A stretch of DNA of 64,000 bases, from contig BRXU01000005.1 in NCBI GenBank assembly GCA_030267565.1, positions 350,001-414,000 of the forward strand, given 5' to 3'. This document shows positions 36,717-48,965 of this stretch, piece by piece. Position 1 is the first letter of the stretch. Each line of letters starts with the position of its first letter. Below the pieces are notes generated by a model. It was not told the origin of the DNA. It saw only the letters and a program-made list of their open reading frames with translations, and searched no databases. The position numbers and the translations under genes are program-made. This stretch comes from Pleodorina starrii (lineage: Eukaryota > Chlorophyta > Chlorophyceae > Chlamydomonadales > Volvocaceae).

Positions 36717-39700
36717 TCAGTGCCAGAGCCACTCCATACCCCACCAGTCCCCCTCCACCTCCGCCTCCGACCAGCGCTCCACATACTCGTCGTACGACGA
36801 CACGGCGGCGCGCTCCAGAACCACCCGCCGCGCCGCCATCAGGCACGCCAGCACATGCTCGGCCTCATCGTACGACATCGTGCGCAGATACCACTCCGAA
36901 ATCGCGCCCGGGAACATGCCCCGGATCTGGATCTTGACCAGCGCCTCCTCGGGGCTGGAACCCAGACGCGATACGAAGTGATGCTGGCGTGAAGACCTGT
37001 TGTCGTACATTCCGTACACGCCGGGCCGGCGGACCGCCGCACCGGCGGCGCTCTCCGCGAACGGCGACGGCGGCGGCGAGACGGCCTGGCTCGCGGTGTA
37101 GGCGTGTCGGCCCGGTGGCGGCGCGGCGGCGACGGCGGTGGTTTTCTGTTGGAGCAGGTAGTCCTCCAGTGCCAGCGCTGACCCGTGGGTCTCAGGCATA
37201 GGGCCCGGCCAGCCCTGGGATCCGACCCGTGGGCCACCACCCGCCGCGTGGCAAGGGCAAAATGGTGGCAGCGAGGGGTGAGGTAGAACGGGATGGGCAG
37301 TCAACGGCTGCCAATCCGCACCAAGACGTCCGTCCCCTCGGTCCCCACTTAGCTCTGTGGTTCATGCTTTGTACCAGACTGCTCTGAGGACGGCAAGCAG
37401 GCTTATGCGTTATGACCCCTACTCCGCCCACCCACATAGATCCCACTCACCCACCCAGCCACCCACCCAGCCCGCCCGCCCAGATCCCACTCACCCACCC
37501 ACCCAGATCCCACTGACTCACTCACTCACCAGGTCAAACAGCCGTTCCATCATGGCCTCGGACAGCGGCAGATCCTCAATCGCCGCCCGCACCTCCAACT
37601 GACTAGGACACGGATCCACACCGCCGCTGCGACCGCCGCCGCCGCCGCCTCCACCACATGCGGCCCACGGGGCCGTCGCCGCCGCAGCGGCGGCGGCCGC
37701 CGCAGACGCCGGCGCGCGGCGCCGCAGCTCCCCAAGGTGCCTCAGTGCCGTACGAGTGGCGGGCGTGGCGGCGTCGGTGTCGGCGCGACGGAGGACCCGC
37801 AGCAGCGCCTTGACGTGCGCGACGCTGTCGGGGTACGGCAGCAGCGGCGGCGGCGGCACCGCCGCCGCCGCTGGATCCGCTGCCGGGGTGCCGTACCCGG
37901 CGGCGCGCAGCGCCGCCACCTGCTCGGCGGTGGGCGCCAGGCACCGGTCTCGGAGCTCGCCCGCCAGCATGAGTGCCTCGCCGGTGGTTGGCGGTACGGG
38001 GCCGTCGTGGCCCAGGTTTCGGAGCGCCTCGACGGCGGAGCCGGTTGGGGTCGCGCACAGCTCGTGGTTTTGGAGCAACTGCGGGGGAGGAGGGCGGCGG
38101 CGCCGACTAATCACAACATCATGAACGGTTCAGCCGTCAACCGCGGCGGCATGGATTCGCGGCGCGTCCTCTGCACGATTGACTCGCCTCGCAGCACCCG
38201 CCCCACCCCAGTAGTAGGGGTGGTGTGCCCCAATGTACCCAAGTCCCGCCCCGACTCCCGCCCCGCCCCGCCCCGCTCCGCCCCGCCCCGCCCCCACCTG
38301 CAGTATGTTCCTTGCCGCCGCCAGTCTGCTGACCGGGGGCTGTGCCGCCAAGTCCACATCTAGCACTGCGGGCATGCCGCGGGTGCCCGGGGGGGACCTC
38401 CGGGAGCGCAGATAGCGGATCAGGTCCACCTGCCGGGAGTCCAGGCTGAGGGCGGGAGGGAGGGAGGGAGGGAGGGAGGGCGGGAGGAAGGCAGGAGGAT
38501 AACGTTTCGTGCCGTGAAATTAATATAGAAGTCGGAATGTGTCTTGCAGGCAGGCGGACAGGCAAAGAGGATACGACCTGCGGCAGGCAACGCAGGGCGG
38601 ACGGGTCTGTTCTGTACGCTGACGTACTGTACCGCAGTATACAGTACAGTAGTACCGTACTTTGCCGTACCTGGGCAGCGGCCTCAGTCGGGCCTCGTCG
38701 TCCACATCCGCCAGGATGGTGCGCAGGCAAACCGCCATTAGCTGCGCGCTGCCGTACGAGTACGGCAAGCGACCGATGTAGCCCAGCCGGTTAAACAACT
38801 CGTACACCTGCCGGGGTGGTGGTGTAAGGGGGAGTGTTCGGTTGCGTGGCCGGCCGCAGCGGCAGCGGCAGCGGCGGCGGTGGCGTGGCAGGTAACCCCG
38901 GACGCTGCGTCTAGACTCCACGGGGGCCAGAGGGGTGGTAATAACGATGACAGCGCCCCGGGAGGGAGGGTTGGGGGCGCATTCACAGAAGGAGGGATGG
39001 AGGACGCACAAGCGGAGCCTCACAGCCACTCCAGCCGTCGTGTCGTTCGCATGCGCCCTCGTCCACACAGCTTCTACCACATGGCCTCGCCGGAAGGGAG
39101 CGCCCGTCCGCGCGCGCAGGGAGTCTCTCCCCGAAACCCTACAACTCCACTTCCACTCCCACTCCCTGCCTGGGTTTGGATCAGGCTCGGAAACCAGTCG
39201 TACTGTACGACATGGCCGTGCTCGAAAGTCGTACCCCACCTGGCTGCTCGCCACGGGGGAGAGGTCGCTGTCCAGCGGGTGTCCCTGCGGCCGCCCCAGG
39301 ACCTCCACACGCATCAGCTGCCGGGCGGCGGCGTCGCTGGCGGGCACATCGCCATCGTACTCCAGAGGGCCGTACAGTACGGCAAGTGAGCGGATCGACG
39401 GCGGCCGCACCGTCGCCAGGGTGGCGGCGGCGGTGTGACGGGAGGCGCCGGCGGGAAGTACGACGCCATGACGCTGGCGGTTTGGTAAAGGATGAGGACG
39501 AGGCGGGGAGGGGCGGAGGAAGAAGGGTTGGTTAGATGGTTGGTAAGGGATACGACTGTTTGGTAAGGGTTACGAAGTCTGAAGCTTGGGGGCGCGCATT
39601 AGGGTGAGATGGCTAGGCAGGGCTAGGCCGCTGGGTCTTGTGGGCAGCGGCGAGCAGGCGTTTTGCGTTCGTACGGTGCACAACCGACAGGCTGAAGATG

Positions 39701-40106
39701 CAGGGGACGCACGCACTCACGAGCAAGGTGCGCGAAAAGGGGGCAGCAGGGGGAGAGAGCGGAAGCAAAGCGGCGTATGCGTTCAACCGACCTTGGCCAG
39801 CTCGCGCTGAACCGCCGTGGGCCCGCAGTGCTCCGTGCAGCTAGCGGCATCAACATTGCGCAGCTCCTCCTTGAAGGTTCGATTGTCCCATTTGCGGGCG
39901 ACGGACGGCAGCGTGCCCGAAAGGTTCAGGCGGATGAGCTGGCTGGACGAGATTGTCGAGGAGGCTGACTCGACGGAGGTGGACTTTTCCAGAGCGACTG
40001 AGTAGAAGCCACATGACCTATCAGTGATGCATCGTCCCAAGTGGTTGAAGAATCCAGCTCCAGCCGAGCTTGCAACAACGGCTGGAAGACATTTCCGAAG
40101 CTGCAT
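36717..40106 (-). CDS. Hypothetical, probably organelle-targeted protein with degenerate helical repeats
   Basis: Exons: 39792-40106, 39240-39473, 38671-38807, 38298-38445, 37530-38078, 36717-37214 (TGA), all in agreeing phase, 626 residues. Family not recognised. The N-terminus (MQLRKCLPAVVASSAGAG...) is basic, hydroxylated and lacks acids for over 40 residues, like a mitochondrial or plastid presequence. Between about residues 140 and 400 a weak unit recurs: an 'ALR.LG' or 'LFNRLGYIG' helix, then a Pro/Thr turn, then a second helix (TGSAVEALRNLGHDGPVPPT, PTAEQVAALRAAGYGTP, PATRTALRHLGELRRR). The pattern recalls short Q..xL..LG..G..P.T..EA..L units in small bacterial and algal proteins, but this is only resemblance. 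The C-terminal exon has a conserved-looking segment rich in Trp (ERWSEAEVEGDWWGMEWLWH). The first donor, GTCGGT, is weak. Head-to-tail with uS3m, 296 bp apart. Confidence 0.7.
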
Positions 40107-40287
40107 GCCTCGGGCAAGACACCACCGTGTCTCAACCTATAGCACAGCTACCATGGCAATTTTGTAAATATTTCCTAGTTACTGCCAAGTTGATCTGATG
40201 TGCAACTCATTGAAGCAGTACTGTAAAATTGTTTGGCTGCGGAAAGAAAAAATTCTCGACTTGAATAATCAGTTACGTGGTATCAAT

Positions 40288-40292
40288 TTACA
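40288..40292 (-). terminator. TGTAA poly(A) signal for the uS3m gene
   Basis: TTACA on the plus strand, i.e. TGTAA on the minus strand, 111 bp after the uS3m stop codon. TGTAA is the usual poly(A) signal in Chlamydomonas and Volvox genes. Confidence 0.55.
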
Positions 40293-40402
40293 AAATTGAG
40301 CAGCGAGAACCAATTATGCGCCTCCCAATTTGACTCCGTGGCGGCATAATGAGTTAACGACTGCCTCCCCAACGAACAAAACGGCCGTCAGGCCGTGCAC
40401 AC

Positions 40403-43346
40403 TCAGACCGGCTTCGTGCCATCCGACGCCGCCGGCTTCTTCCCTTCCTCCCTCCGAAACTGCAATACCACGGCGGCCTGACGCCTGCGGGCGAAATCGC
40501 CCAAACGGTACTGCGCCAGAATTCGATTCGGCCGACGCCCGATTTGGGCCGTCTGCCCGCCCTGCGTCGCTGCCCCGACCCGCAGCTGCGCCAGCCGGCG
40601 CTGCTTCGCCAGGAACCTGCCGTACAGAATTCAAACGGGCGGATAGGGCCGTGAACAGGCGGTGAGGTGGAGACTGGAGAGGGCACCCGCGTGCCGGCAG
40701 AGCAATGAGGACCGCGGCAGGCTGGGCCGGCAGTGACGTTGCTCTGGTATTTTCGTTGCTGTTGCAGTTTGGCTTCAGACGCTTGGAAGGGTAGAGTCAG
40801 CCCCGCCCCGCCCAGACCATATACCCCAAACCCGTGTCGCGTCATGTACGCCGCCGCACCTTCCGGTGGTCGCCATGTACGCCCTCCGCTCCGCCGCGCT
40901 CCGGAACCGCCGCCGCTCCTCCGCCCGCCGCCGCAGGAACTGATCCAGCCGGTCGCCGGAGGCGGGGTCAAACTCCCGCACAAACAGCTCCGAAACCAGG
41001 TTCTCCGGCGGCTGCGCCGTGGCGGGCCGCTCCCACCAGCCCACGGACGAGAACTTGTACGGCAGGCCGAAGCGTGTCGTACTCGCCGAAGCGGCCTCGT
41101 ACAGCTCGTCCAAGCTCATCGTGGGCTTGGCGCCGGCGGCGGGCGGCGCACGGTAGTGCGAGCCGCCCATGGGCGGGAAGAAGACGTCTTTGACGGCGCC
41201 CGTCTTGTAGCGAATCCACACTTTGACGCCTGAGGAGGAGAGGGAGGAAGGGAGGGAGGGAGGGAGGTGTGGACCCCTAACAGAGGGCATACAGAGAAAA
41301 AGACAGTCCGAAGGGGCAACTGGCTGACTGGCCGGCTGAGGGACGGGTACCGGCGAGGAAGGAAAGGTACCGGAAGCCAGATACCGGAGACGATCCAAAG
41401 GCACAAGGGCCGGGCGGGAGAGGAGCTGGCGAGGGAAACGGCGGGGAGGGCAAGAGGAGGGGGCGGGGCGGCTTGACTTCCCCCCGCCCCGGCTGCACCA
41501 GGCTCGAATCCCACCCACACGTGCACGCCCGCCTCCCCACCCCCAAACACCCCAAGCACCCGCCCCCTCCCGCCCTCAGCCACCCACCCACCCACCCAAT
41601 GCGCCCAGGCGCGTGTTAGCGGTGGCCGCCCCGTAGTCCAATCGGTCGGACAGCGCCCTCAGCGACATCTCGCCCCACTCCCACACCTTGGTGGCCGCCA
41701 TATCGGCCTTCAGGCCTGATAGCGCGGGCGGGGGCAGTGCAGCGAGGGAGGGCTGCGTTAGAAGTGGAAGCAGCGGCGGCAGCGGCGGTGGTGGTGGGTT
41801 GGGTTGGGTTCTCATGATCGCATCCCCGGCCCCGCCCCCATTGCATCCCCCTCCTTCCAAGGTTTCGTCTCCTCCCACACCCCCCGTCCCTCCCCCGCCA
41901 CCCCGCAACGCCCCGCCCCCCAGCCCGCTCACCCAGCCGTCCTGCTACCGCCACCCGGACTCCCCTCACGATGCCGTCCGCCTCCACAGCCGCTAGGAAG
42001 AAGCGCTCCACCCGGCCCCAGTTGGCGCCGCTCTCCAGGGCGGCAGCCACGTACACGGCAGCCGCAGAGGCGCTCTGAAACCACCGGCGAGGAAGCAGGA
42101 AGCAGGAAGGAGGAGGGAGACGAGATCAGGGATCAGGAGAGGAGAGGTGGTCCGTCGTTGCTGCTTCATGTTGACTACCTTCCGGGGACTGATGCCTCTG
42201 TGCCTGAGGCGCACAGAGCTGTCAGGAGCTGTCCCACCGGCGGCTCCTCACCGCCGTGATCTCCCACCCCTGCATCTCCCTGCGCGGCCCCAAGCCACCC
42301 CTTTGAAAGGACCCTTCCTTCCACGCCACCCCTCTGCCCTTCTGCCCGTCCATCACCCGTCCCTCCGTCCCTTGTAGCCCCTCCTCTTGGACCTCTCCCA
42401 GTCAGCGGAAGCTAGCCCGCCCACCCCGCCACCCGCTCGCCCGCCCGCTCGTTAGCCCGCCCGCCAGCCCGCGCACTCGCTCACTCAGCCAGCGAGCCAT
42501 ACATCGATGGCTACCCACTCAACCACCCACCTGGAAGATGTTGGAGAAGACAAAGGGCTGGAACTGCACATTCTGACCCACAGCCCCACTCAGCGACTGG
42601 TGCAGCAGAGAGGAGACCTCCGCCGGGCCCAGCGGCAGACCCAGCTGCCCCAGGCCACCGAGACCGGCCGCCTCCGTCGGAGCCTCCGCCGCCGCGGCGG
42701 CGGCGCCGTCGGCGGCCGCCGGCGGCGGTGGCGGCGTGGGTCGCTGCGCCAGCAGTTCCGCAAGGTGGCGCTGCTGCGGCGTCAGCAGAGTCAGGGGGTC
42801 CGGATCCGGCTGCCGCCGCCGCAGCCGGGCTCCTGAGACGTACCGCAGCGGCGAGGAGTGGCGAGGAGGGGTATCCACGTATAGGCCGGAGGGGTGGTGT
42901 GTGGAAGACGGCAGGGGGTGTGTTGGGGATGTGTGACGGGGCGCGTCAAAGGGCGCCACGAGGTCGGGCTGGCAGCACGACACGACGCGACGCGCTCAAC
43001 AAAGCAGCAAAGAACAGGGAGCCACGCCTCGATGTGAGGTTGACCAAAGGTAAGCCTGGGACGCGACGGGTGTGCAACACGCTTGCAGGTGGCCGTGCAA
43101 CCGCCGTGGAATGGAATGTTCACTCGGGGGTCTCGCCGCTGTGCCCCGTGCCGGTGCTGTGCCCCGTGCCGCTGAACCAGGGACCCGACTGATGGCCTTT
43201 CAGACCACAGCCACAGCCACCAGCGCACCTGCGGATGTGAGGACGGTGATCGGCTCCGGCGGCTTTGGAGCGGCCGGCGGTGGTGCAGACGCGGCGGCCT
43301 GCCCGCCCTTGCCCTTCGCTGCAGCCTTGGCGAACCCCCGCGCCAT
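40403..43346 (-). CDS. Mitochondrial small ribosomal subunit protein uS3 (nuclear gene)
   Basis: Exons: 43229-43346, 42531-42832, 41933-42074, 41596-41715, 40860-41229, 40403-40616 (TGA), all in agreeing phase, 421 residues. The diagnostic part is the uS3 C-terminal domain: VERFFLAAVEADGIVRGVRV and AVAGRLSGLKADMAATKVW, then WGEMSLRALSDRLDYGAATA and GALGVKVWIRYK (bacterial uS3 has V.GRLGG.E.AR.EW...G..PL.TLRADIDY...A....G..GVKVWI). N-terminus MARGFAKAAAKGKGGQAA is basic and Ala-rich, fitting an organelle presequence. A mitochondrial rather than plastid role is inferred because green-algal plastids normally keep their own rps3. The middle carries a Gln/Pro/Ala linker; the C-terminus is long and Arg-rich (RRRAEERRRF, QRRLAQLRV), as expected for rRNA contact. 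Shares a 767-bp divergent promoter with the NEPRO-like gene. Confidence 0.85.
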
Positions 43347-44113
43347 GACCTGTTGGGGCAGCGACGGCAGCCGAGCGCAGTGTGTGTGATGTTACCGGAA
43401 GCACACGCGTTTATTGAACGTCAAGGCTTTGGGCCGGGCGCCCACTTTCTTGAGCGGAGGACTTCACCGTCGCTCGATGATCAGCTTGCCGAGCCTTACC
43501 GGGATGTGAACTGCTTCATCAGCACCGCTGTAGCTGGTGGAAACTTCTCCGGAGGATCGAAGGATGCCCTGCTGGCAGCTTGCAGCAGCGCCGAACTGGC
43601 CCAACCATGATGCTCCCGACGGTGCCGCCGGAAAGATTTGCGCTAGTGCGCGCCGCATTTGGGCGCTCTTATTTTGAGAGAACTCCTTTCTAGCTAAGTA
43701 AAGGTGTCGGCAGCGTCCAACCCTGCAGGAAAGATTTATTCACGTAGCATACTCATATTTAATAATTACAGGTGCGCCGAAAATTCAGAATAAGCAATGT
43801 GGCATCGTGTTTTGTTGCAGTGTGACCCTGGTGTGCAGTCTTCCGAGCACCACGCTCCGAAGCTGCAGCGTTCTGCCGTAAGCCGGCTCTGCCATCGAAA
43901 GCCGGGTGTATACGCAATCATCAGCTGTTTTACTCACCTTGAATTTGGATGTGATTTTTTGAACACATACGTGTGCCCTCAAGCAACCGAGTACTGCTCC
44001 TGTACCGAACAAACGGCTTTCCGTCGGCTGCCGCGCGGTCCTTCCGTCCTTTATAGCGATGTTCTGGAAAACCACAATTATCTTTAGATACCACTAATTT
44101 GGATAGCTCTACG
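43347..44113. promoter_or_regulatory. Divergent intergenic region between uS3m (-) and NEPRO-like (+)
   Basis: 767 bp between two start codons facing away from each other; must hold both promoters. 43680-44000 is AT-richer than the genes. No certain promoter element identified. Confidence 0.5.
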
Positions 44114-47100
44114 ATGGCCGCCTCGGACGAGGGCAGGGCGTGGTCCCTGCCCGCTCCCTTGCGCCGCACCATCCAGCTGTCCTGCTATGGAGACCTCACA
44201 CCGCACATCCGCCAAGCCAACATACCTGTCTTGAAGGTATGCCTGGGGGAAGACCAGCGATTGCTCACCCATCTGAAGCTCACACCCTCTGCTCAGCACT
44301 TAACCCCATCCCCATCCCCTCGATCACTTCGCTGAAGTTCTTGACTGGCCCTCATCCCATCCCACCTCCATCCCCACCTCCAGGCCTGCCTTCATGCCGG
44401 CGGCCTCTGGTCCGAGGTGGCCATGCTGGACCGACTGCTGTACAAGAACACCCACCAGCACCGGGGGGCGCACTTCATGAGGTACCTCAAACAGGTACGA
44501 GACAGTACGACACGGTACGGGACGGCCGGCAGGGCAATGCGCATCATGTCGACGGAGGAAGCGTCGTAGCCACCCTTTTGGGGCCTTCCTGGGTTTGCCT
44601 TCATCGTTCTGGGGTTGAAAGGGGCCCTCTCCCCAATCCGGCCTGGGACCGGGCTTACATCTGGTTGTGTCACCTAGCGATTAGAAGGGGCCCTCGCCCG
44701 CCCCGCATGTATCTTCACACCGCAGGTCCGTCGTACGCTTAGTCAGCTGCGGGAGCTGCGCCTGGAGGGCCTCCTGGACGATCTGTACTGCATTCTGCAA
44801 CGGGGGGGAGCGGCGCCGGCAGGAGGCGGCGGCGCAGCTGCCGTACCCACGGCGGGTGGTGGGAAGGCCGGACGGAGCGCCGCGAGGGCCGCCGGCGGCG
44901 GCGGCGGCGGCGGAGCCCGTGTGTCGTACAGACTGCCGTGCAGGGAGGCGGCGGCGGCGACATTGAAGCAGCTGATAACCGGTGAGCAACATCCACCGAT
45001 GCCAATGCGCATGCGTCCCAAAGTCGGCGGCAGCGCAGCGCAGCGCGGCTCATCTCTCGGTTGCTCTCTGCCTGCCTGCTTTGGTCGAACATACGTCCGG
45101 GAAACGGCCTACGATGCCCCCATGCACCGCACCACACACTCGCAGCCTCCACCTTCCTCCCTCCCTCCCGCTCCGCTCGCATCCATCTCCAACTCCCTCC
45201 CCGCCTTCCTTCCAACTCCCACTCGCCGCACTCCCACTCCCACTCGCCGCTCCGCCTCCCACCACCACCACCCCAGGCTGCTCCCTGGTGGTGGGTCTGC
45301 AGCCCCCGCTGCACGCCGCCGCTGCCCACCTGACAGCCCAGCTGGCGCTCACCTTCTTTGTGCCCCTGGTGACAACGGCCTCAGCCCTGCTGGCCAGGAT
45401 CAAGGCAAGAGGCCCGGTCGCGCGAGCATGAACCTGAACTACATGAATGCATGAACCTGGGGGAATCTGGGGGAGGGCAGCATGCAAAAAAGGGCTGGCG
45501 AGTCGGTTGACGGCAAGGCGCTGTGCGTGTGTGTGCGTGTGTACCGGTATGTGTGTGTATGTCACCCAGCGGGGTACACACGGGTCGGTCGCTCATGACG
45601 CAGGCGGTGCGTTTCGGATGCTTCCCCACAGGTGCTGTCGCTGCAGCTGCTCCTGGATTGCGTCCGGACCTACAACGCCGTCGCTGACCTGCTGCCGCTG
45701 CTGCCGTCGGCGGCGGCGGCGGCCGTTGGCGTCGACCCGGCGCTCGTGCTGCCCCCCGAGCTGGCGGCGACGCTGCAGCCGCCGCCGGCCGCAGCCCAAG
45801 CGGCGGCGGCAGTGGTTTCGGAGGCCAGCGCGGCGGCAGCCTTACCTACAGCACCCGTGCCGTATTTGCAGCAGGGGCAGCAGCAGCAGCCGCAGCAACA
45901 ACAGCAACAACAGCAGCAGACTCAGAGTCGCAGTCTTCGCGCGATGTTGCAGCGGCGGGCGGCTCCGGAAAATGCGCTGCCGCCGCAACAGCCGCCGGCG
46001 CAGTCGCAGGCGCCGGCAATGGCCATGCCCGGGCTGAGAGCCGGGGCAGCGGGAGCAGTAGCAGCAGCAGCGTCCACATCGTTGGAGCCGGGGGCAAAGG
46101 CGGCAGGGCTTGACAGGGCGGCGGCGAGGGCGGCCGCCGGGCCGGTGCCGCTGCCGCAAATGGTCCGCTGCCGCTGGGACGAGCACGTCCAAGTGCCGTA
46201 CCTGGAGGCCGTACCGGGGTCGGGCCCCGGCCTGGAGCCCTCCTGGCAGGAGCGTGCCGCCAAGGTCGCGGAGCAGTACGGCTACATGGTTGCCGTGCAG
46301 ATGGACGAGCAGGAGCCGCTGCTGCCGTCCGTACCGGCGGACGCGCCCGCGCCGAACCCTACCTCCAGAGCCGGAGGAATTCCGCGGCCGCCGCCGCCGT
46401 CACGGCTCCAGCAGCTAGCGGGGGAGGCCGGGAGGACAGCTGCCGCTGCCGCTACTGCCGCTGCGCCGGTTGCGGTTGCGGCTGCGGGGGCAGTCGCTGC
46501 GCGGTCGGACGTGGGAGTGGGAGTGGGAGTTGGGATCCGAGTGGAGCGGCGCAGCTTCTTCGATATGATGTCTGCGAAGCGGAAGCCCGGAGGGCCGGCG
46601 GCGGCCGCCGCCGCGGCGGCGCCGGCGGCGGCGGCGCCGACCGCGGCGGCGCCGCTGGGTGCACTGACGGGCAGCGGCAAGCGGACGCATGCGGGCCAGG
46701 CGATGACGCCGCTGCAGGTACGAAGTACGGGATTTTACGGTATGTGGACAAGCTGCGCTTTTGTGGCTTCCAACCGCATCGCAGTCAAACGGTCGCGAGC
46801 TTGCTCAGAAAGGGCCTTATGGAGTGCCGACATTTCGCACCGACGATGTGCTGCCGGCCGCGGTTGCGCAATCTGCCCTCCCTGCCCTCCCTGCCCCCTC
46901 TGTCCGCCCTGCAGGTGTTTGAGGACCGGGGAGCGAAGCGGCGGAAGGGCGACGACGACGGCGCCGCGCCCACGCCCGCGCCTGCGGCCGGGGCTGCAGC
47001 GGCATCCGCGCCCGCTGCCGCCGCACAGGCGCCGCCACGGACTGCCGCGCCAGGTCAGTTGGTTGACGGGTTTGAAGGTGGATTATCATAGTTTTAGGGT

Positions 47101-48463
47101 TTAGGCCTTCGCTACAGGTTTGTTTTACATTTTGCACCTGTTAAACGCTTGTTTCAGCTTGGCTCCGCAAGCCTAACCGCAGTACGGCATCCTCTCGCAT
47201 GTGGACGAACGCTCTGCAGGGCCGGCTCCGTACGCATCTCCCGTGGTGATGTCGTACGCGACCCGGCAAGGGCTCGTGCTGGGCCTCGGCAAACCCGCTG
47301 GGGGCCAGCAGGGTGCGACGGAAGGCGCCGCTGCGATAACCACCACCACCACCACCACCACCACCACCACCACCACCACCACCGCCACCGAAGCCACAAC
47401 TACGGATTCCGCTGCGGCAGCGCCTGTTGGGGCTGCGGCTGCAGCTACAGCGACCAGGGCCGAGGCGCCGTCGGAAGCGCCGCCGACGGCGGCGGCGCCG
47501 TCGGAGGCAGCGGTGGCGGTGCAGGGCGACAGCGCCATGGCAGGAGTGGACCCTGCGGAGGGGACACGTACGGCACCTGATCCTCCCGCAGCTGCAATCG
47601 CGGCCGCCGGCGGCGGCGGAGCGGCAGCGGCCGTCGTCCCGCCGACCGTCGCCTCCACCGTCGCCGGAGTGCCACCAAGCTCCGCCGGAGCGCCGCCGCT
47701 CGTCCAACCGACCCGTGGTTCTGTCGTCAGCTTTCGGCCCTCCAAGGCCAAGCCGGCCTTCCTCTCGGTGCCTCCGGCTGTACATGCCCCTAATGCCCCT
47801 AATGCTGCTACTGCCGCGACTGCGGCTGCTGCTGGCGCCGCTACGGCTGCTGCTACGGCCGCAGGCGCTGCAGCAGCTGCTGCGGCGGCGGCGGGGGCGG
47901 CTGCACAGCCGCTGAAGGAAGCCGCCGCCACCGCCGGCGGCAGGGACGGCGGCGCGTCGGTGGTCCAGATGCGGCCTGTTACAGCAGCGGCCGACTCGGC
48001 TGCCGCGAACGACCCCTTGCTTGGAATAATCCTGCAGGGCCGCGGCGGCGGCGGCGGCGGCAGAGACAGAGGCAGGGGCGCAGCTCGCGGCGGCGGTGCC
48101 ATCGGCGGTTTGGCTGGCGCTGGTCGCGGCGGCGGCGGCGGCGGCGGTGGGCGGACGGGTCTCCGGAGCGGCGGCGCCGCCGCGGCTGGGCCGACAGCTG
48201 GCGGCGGCGGCAGCGGCGGTGGCTCCTTGGCGGCTTCCCTGGAGTTGCTTTTGGGCGGTGTGGTGCCTGCGGATGGGGGAGGAGGTGTGGGTGTGCCGGG
48301 GGCCTCGGGCCTGGGGTCCAAGGGGGCTGGGTCAGGGCCGGGTGGAGGTGCAGGAGCGCGACGCGGAGGCGGAGGTGGAGGTGCGAGCAGAGGAGGCGGT
48401 GGCGGCGGCGGCGGCGGCGGCGGGGTGCTGAGCGGCAGAGGGGGGGTTGGAAAGAGGAGGTGA
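44114..48463 (+). CDS. NEPRO/Rmp1-type protein (nucleolar, RNase MRP-linked family)
   Basis: Exons: 44114-44236, 44384-44494, 44726-44981, 45277-45404, 45632-46717, 46915-47053, 47220-48463 (TGA), all in agreeing phase, 1,028 residues. The N-terminal domain carries the family signature: LDRLLYKNTHQHRGAHFMRY followed by LKQVRRTLSQLRELRLEGLL, as in Nepro and yeast Rmp1, which bind RNase MRP/P RNA in the nucleolus. Helices CSLVVGLQPPLHAAAAHLTA and VLSLQLLLDCVRTYN close the domain. The rest is low complexity: poly-Gln (about 45880-45920), Ala/Gly runs, a CAC repeat giving poly-Thr (about 47339-47385) and a Gly-rich C-terminus. Two short conserved-looking islands interrupt it: FFDMMSAKRKPGG and PYASPVVMSYATRQGLVLGL. 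The fourth intron uses a GC donor (AAG|GCAAGA). The seventh exon was placed at 47220 because only that acceptor keeps the phase. Confidence 0.75.
47339..47385 (+). repeat. (CAC)n/(ACC)n microsatellite coding poly-Thr
   Basis: CACCACCACC run in the last NEPRO-like exon, read as Thr codons; length is a multiple of three within the frame. Confidence 0.9.
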
Positions 48464-48965
48464 AGTGGGCGCTGGGGCGCTGCTGGTCCTGCTGGTGGTG
48501 GTGGCGGTGGTGGTGGACGTGCCCGGTTGCTGGCGGTTCATTGTGTATCTGCCCACGTTCCCAAGTTGAAGATCACGGTTGTCCGATGTACTGTAGGTTA
48601 TCATGAGAAATCATCGTTCGTTACACACAAAGGGTACCTGCAAGCAATAAAAGCCGTCTTCATTCGGTAGGTAGGCCGGGTGAGGGCTGGCTACCGCGAA
48701 AGCTATCGCTAAGGCCTTAATGCCCACAGCCTCGCAGCAACCACCCTATGTAGCTACAAAACCCGAAAATCACTCCTCCACGCCTTCGCGGACACCTTTA
48801 ACTAGCACCATGTGCCGTACCAACGCCCTTATGAGGGCACAACTCCTCTGAGTTCACAGAAAACCTAGGTAATCTAGCGTTGCACTCAGAAAACCTCCAG
48901 GTTCCTTGAAAGGAATGCACGACGCACGAAACTACCCTAATGTTTGAGGCACACACACACACACG
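48464..48965. other. NEPRO-like 3' region
   Basis: 500 bp without exons. An AATAAA string occurs at about 48646. The boundary at about 48950 is where the duplicated GST downstream sequence begins. Confidence 0.4.

Noticed and set aside
41495..41515. Possible tRNA B-box (GGCTCGAATCC)
   Set aside because: No A-box, acceptor stem or cloverleaf can be formed around it, and it lies in an intron of the uS3m gene.
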